6,560 nucleotides of DNA. It comes from an uncultured Oscillospiraceae bacterium (GTDB lineage: Bacteria > Bacillota_A > Clostridia > Oscillospirales > Oscillospiraceae). The position numbers were made by a program, and so were the translations under genes. The notes under the pieces were generated by a model. The model was not told the DNA's origin, did not search any database, and saw only the letters and a list, made by a program, of their open reading frames with translations. Where the stretch lies: NCBI GenBank assembly GCA_910584605.1, contig CAJUAW010000140.1, positions 1 through 6,560 on the forward strand, in the 5' to 3' direction. Numbering within the stretch: position 1 is the first letter of the stretch; each line of letters starts with the position of its first letter. Below are positions 5,530-6,560 of this stretch, piece by piece.

Positions 5530-5558
5530 ATTATACTGAAATTTTCCTCTGTTGACAA
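5530..5558 (-). promoter_or_regulatory. Sigma-A promoter of the SLH-domain gene
   Basis: On the minus strand TTGTCA (5558-5553) is followed by 17 bases and a perfect TATAAT (5535-5530); the -35 box matches five of six positions. The predicted start is near 5523, about 38 bases before the ATG. The promoter shows that the SLH gene can be expressed independently of the upstream transglutaminase-like gene. Confidence 0.85.
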
Positions 5559-5611
5559 GGGCTGTAACACAACAGTAAGAATTTGGCATGGAGGAGCCCG
5601 CAAATACAGGA

Positions 5612-5635
5612 CAGGCCGCCCGTTCGGACGGCCTG
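5612..5635 (-). terminator. Hairpin after the transglutaminase-like gene, probable terminator
   Basis: In the minus-strand RNA, CAGGCCGUCCG (5635-5625) pairs with CGGGCGGCCUG (5622-5612) through 11 bp including one U-G wobble, with a very short loop that probably opens to GAAC. It starts four bases after the stop codon. The wobble is a C-A mismatch on the plus strand, so the structure favours minus-strand RNA. What follows (UCCUGUAUUUGC) is only weakly U-rich, so termination may be incomplete. Confidence 0.6.
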
Positions 5636-5639
5636 ATGC

Positions 5640-6560
5640 TCAGTGTTCGGCGCAGGAGGGGAGGGAACCCTCCTCCCACTGGTAGCCCCGCTCCTGAAGG
5701 GCCAGGTCGGTGTACAGCAGACCGCCCTCCGGCTCCTCGCCGGGAGCTTCCGCCCGGCCCATGGCGGACAGGTCAATGTGCCGCCAGCCCTCGCCAGTCT
5801 GGACCACGTTCCAGAAGTGGGGTTCCTCCTCCAGCGTGCCCCGGGCCACCTGACAGGGCAGCTCCAACTGCTGGCACAGGGCGGCGTAGGCCAGGGCCAG
5901 CCCCTCGCTGCTGGCGGAGCCGGTGTCAAAGAGGTCGCTGACGGTGTTCCCGCCCTCGGGATCGTAGGTCCCCAGCTCCAGCAGGGCGTGGGCGGCGGCG
6001 GCAGGCAGGCCGGGCAGACCGGTGAGGTCCCAGGCCAGATCCGCCAGGACGCCGGCCAGGGCGTCCCGGCGGCGCTCCAGCTCGGAGCGGTCCAGGGGAT
6101 AGCTGAGCAGGATCTCCACGATCCGCTGCCGGCCGGCGCTGGGGTAGATGGACACGGAGATGTCGGGCATCCCCAGGGCGCAGGCGGGGACGTCGTAGTA
6201 GGTCTGGCGGGCCAGGTCCTGGATATAGGTCTCGTCCTCCTCAAAGTAGCTGATGCGCAGCACCCGCTCTGAGGCGAAGGAGGTCAGGGCCGACTCCAGC
6301 TCGCTGCGGATGGCGGTGACGCCGGTGGCCTGAACGATGGAGGCCACCTGCTCCCGGGTGCGCCGGTAGGTGATGCTCACCTGGGCCTCGGAGTAGGCGA
6401 CGACCGGGTCCACCGTATACTTGATGAACTCCACGCAGTAGGCCCCCAGAGGGTCCTCCTGAACCACCTCCAGGCAGGCGTCGGACAGGAAGGGCTCCAC
6501 ATCCTCCGCGCTGGTGTACAGCCGGACGGTGCCCTCCTCCATGCCGCCGGAGATCGGAAG
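5640..6560 (-). CDS. Transglutaminase-fold protein with Ser at the catalytic Cys position (5' end beyond the window)
   Basis: The frame is open from the stop at 5640-5642 to the right edge. The first ATG (6542) has no ribosome binding site and in-frame codons precede it, so the gene probably starts outside. Numbering from that Met, the last third resembles the transglutaminase-like (papain-fold) core. SSEGLALAYAALCQQLELPC (211-230) aligns with the family pattern xCEGYAxAxxxLCxxLGIPC, PHFWNVV (241-247) with HAWNVV, and WRHIDLS (253-259) with WYHID. The His (242) and Asp (257) of the triad are kept, but the nucleophile position is Ser212. The first 180 residues contain several T/S-rich and acidic segments and no motif I know. 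The right end of the visible frame shows no signal peptide, which could lie in the missing part. It may be a non-catalytic binding homologue or a divergent enzyme. A hairpin follows the stop, then the SLH gene's own promoter. Fold call moderately sure; function unknown. Confidence 0.75.
   Translation of the reverse strand, partial: LPISGGMEEGTVRLYTSAEDVEPFLSDACLEVVQEDPLGAYCVEFIKYTVDPVVAYSEAQVSITYRRTREQVASIVQATGVTAIRSELESALTSFASERVLRISYFEEDETYIQDLARQTYYDVPACALGMPDISVSIYPSAGRQRIVEILLSYPLDRSELERRRDALAGVLADLAWDLTGLPGLPAAAAHALLELGTYDPEGGNTVSDLFDTGSASSEGLALAYAALCQQLELPCQVARGTLEEEPHFWNVVQTGEGWRHIDLSAMGRAEAPGEEPEGGLLYTDLALQERGYQWEEGSLPSCAEH
6551..6560. other. Last ten bases match the start of an Illumina adapter
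   Basis: AGATCGGAAG at the very end of the window equals the first ten bases of the standard TruSeq adapter (AGATCGGAAGAGC). A given ten-base word at a given place is expected by chance about once in 4^10 cases. It may be untrimmed adapter at a contig end, in which case the codons read here (Leu-Pro-Ile and part of the next) are not genomic. It could still be a coincidence. Confidence 0.5.

Noticed and set aside
4433..5539. Long open frame (368 codons) on the plus strand opposite the SLH gene
   Set aside because: It is a Gly/Val-rich mirror frame with no motif; the minus strand has a signal peptide, SLH repeats, promoter and terminator.
5552..5557. TTGACA on the plus strand as a promoter
   Set aside because: No -10 box at suitable distance and no plus-strand gene downstream; the sequence overlaps the minus-strand -35 of the SLH gene.
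5643..6272. Plus-strand frame opposite the transglutaminase-like gene
   Set aside because: Gly/Gln-rich mirror frame with no ribosome binding site or family match.
1..6560. CRISPR array, insertion sequence, phage or defence genes
   Set aside because: No direct repeats with spacers, no transposase or integrase motifs, and no tRNA-end duplication that would indicate an attachment site.

Overview
The window is GC-rich (about 60% by eye) and densely coded. It has strong sigma-A type promoters, tRNA genes that encode their CCA ends, an SLH-domain exported protein and a bofA-type sporulation gene. This points to a spore-forming, high-GC Clostridia genome (Oscillospiraceae, for example the Flavonifractor/Lawsonibacter group). 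The lineage is inferred from gene content and composition, not from a search. Both ends cut through genes, and the last ten bases equal the start of the common Illumina adapter, so the window may be a whole short contig.

Layout, left to right. (1) Bases 1-207 hold the 5' part of a minus-strand YceD/DUF177 gene, the usual neighbour of rpmF (L32). Its promoter is a perfect consensus. (2) A compact divergent control region (208-380) with two perfect inverted repeats separates it from a plus-strand RluA-family pseudouridine synthase (381-1331). That gene ends at a 15-bp perfect hairpin which lies between it and the next, convergent gene. (3) A complete minus-strand methyl-accepting chemotaxis protein (1418-3085) has its own promoter. 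(4) A minus-strand tRNA operon carries tRNA-Ser(UGA) then tRNA-Ser(GCU), with a strong promoter and a terminator. (5) A translationally coupled minus-strand pair, yaaL (DUF2508) and bofA, has a sigma-E-like promoter in front and no recR beside it. (6) A minus-strand exported protein with three SLH repeats and a canonical EF-hand-like loop has a promoter and a terminator. (7) A transglutaminase-fold protein runs off the right edge. Its catalytic Cys position reads as Ser, while the His and Asp positions are kept.

Functional themes are ribosome and RNA maturation (YceD, RluA-type synthase, serine tRNAs), environmental sensing (MCP), sporulation control (YaaL/BofA) and cell-surface proteins (SLH protein and possibly the transglutaminase-like protein). 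Except for yaaL-bofA and the tRNA pair, each gene appears to be its own transcription unit. I see no mobile element, CRISPR array, phage gene or defence system. The best candidates for something new are the Ser-for-Cys transglutaminase homologue beside an SLH/EF-hand protein, and the relocated yaaL-bofA pair with its sigma-E-like promoter.
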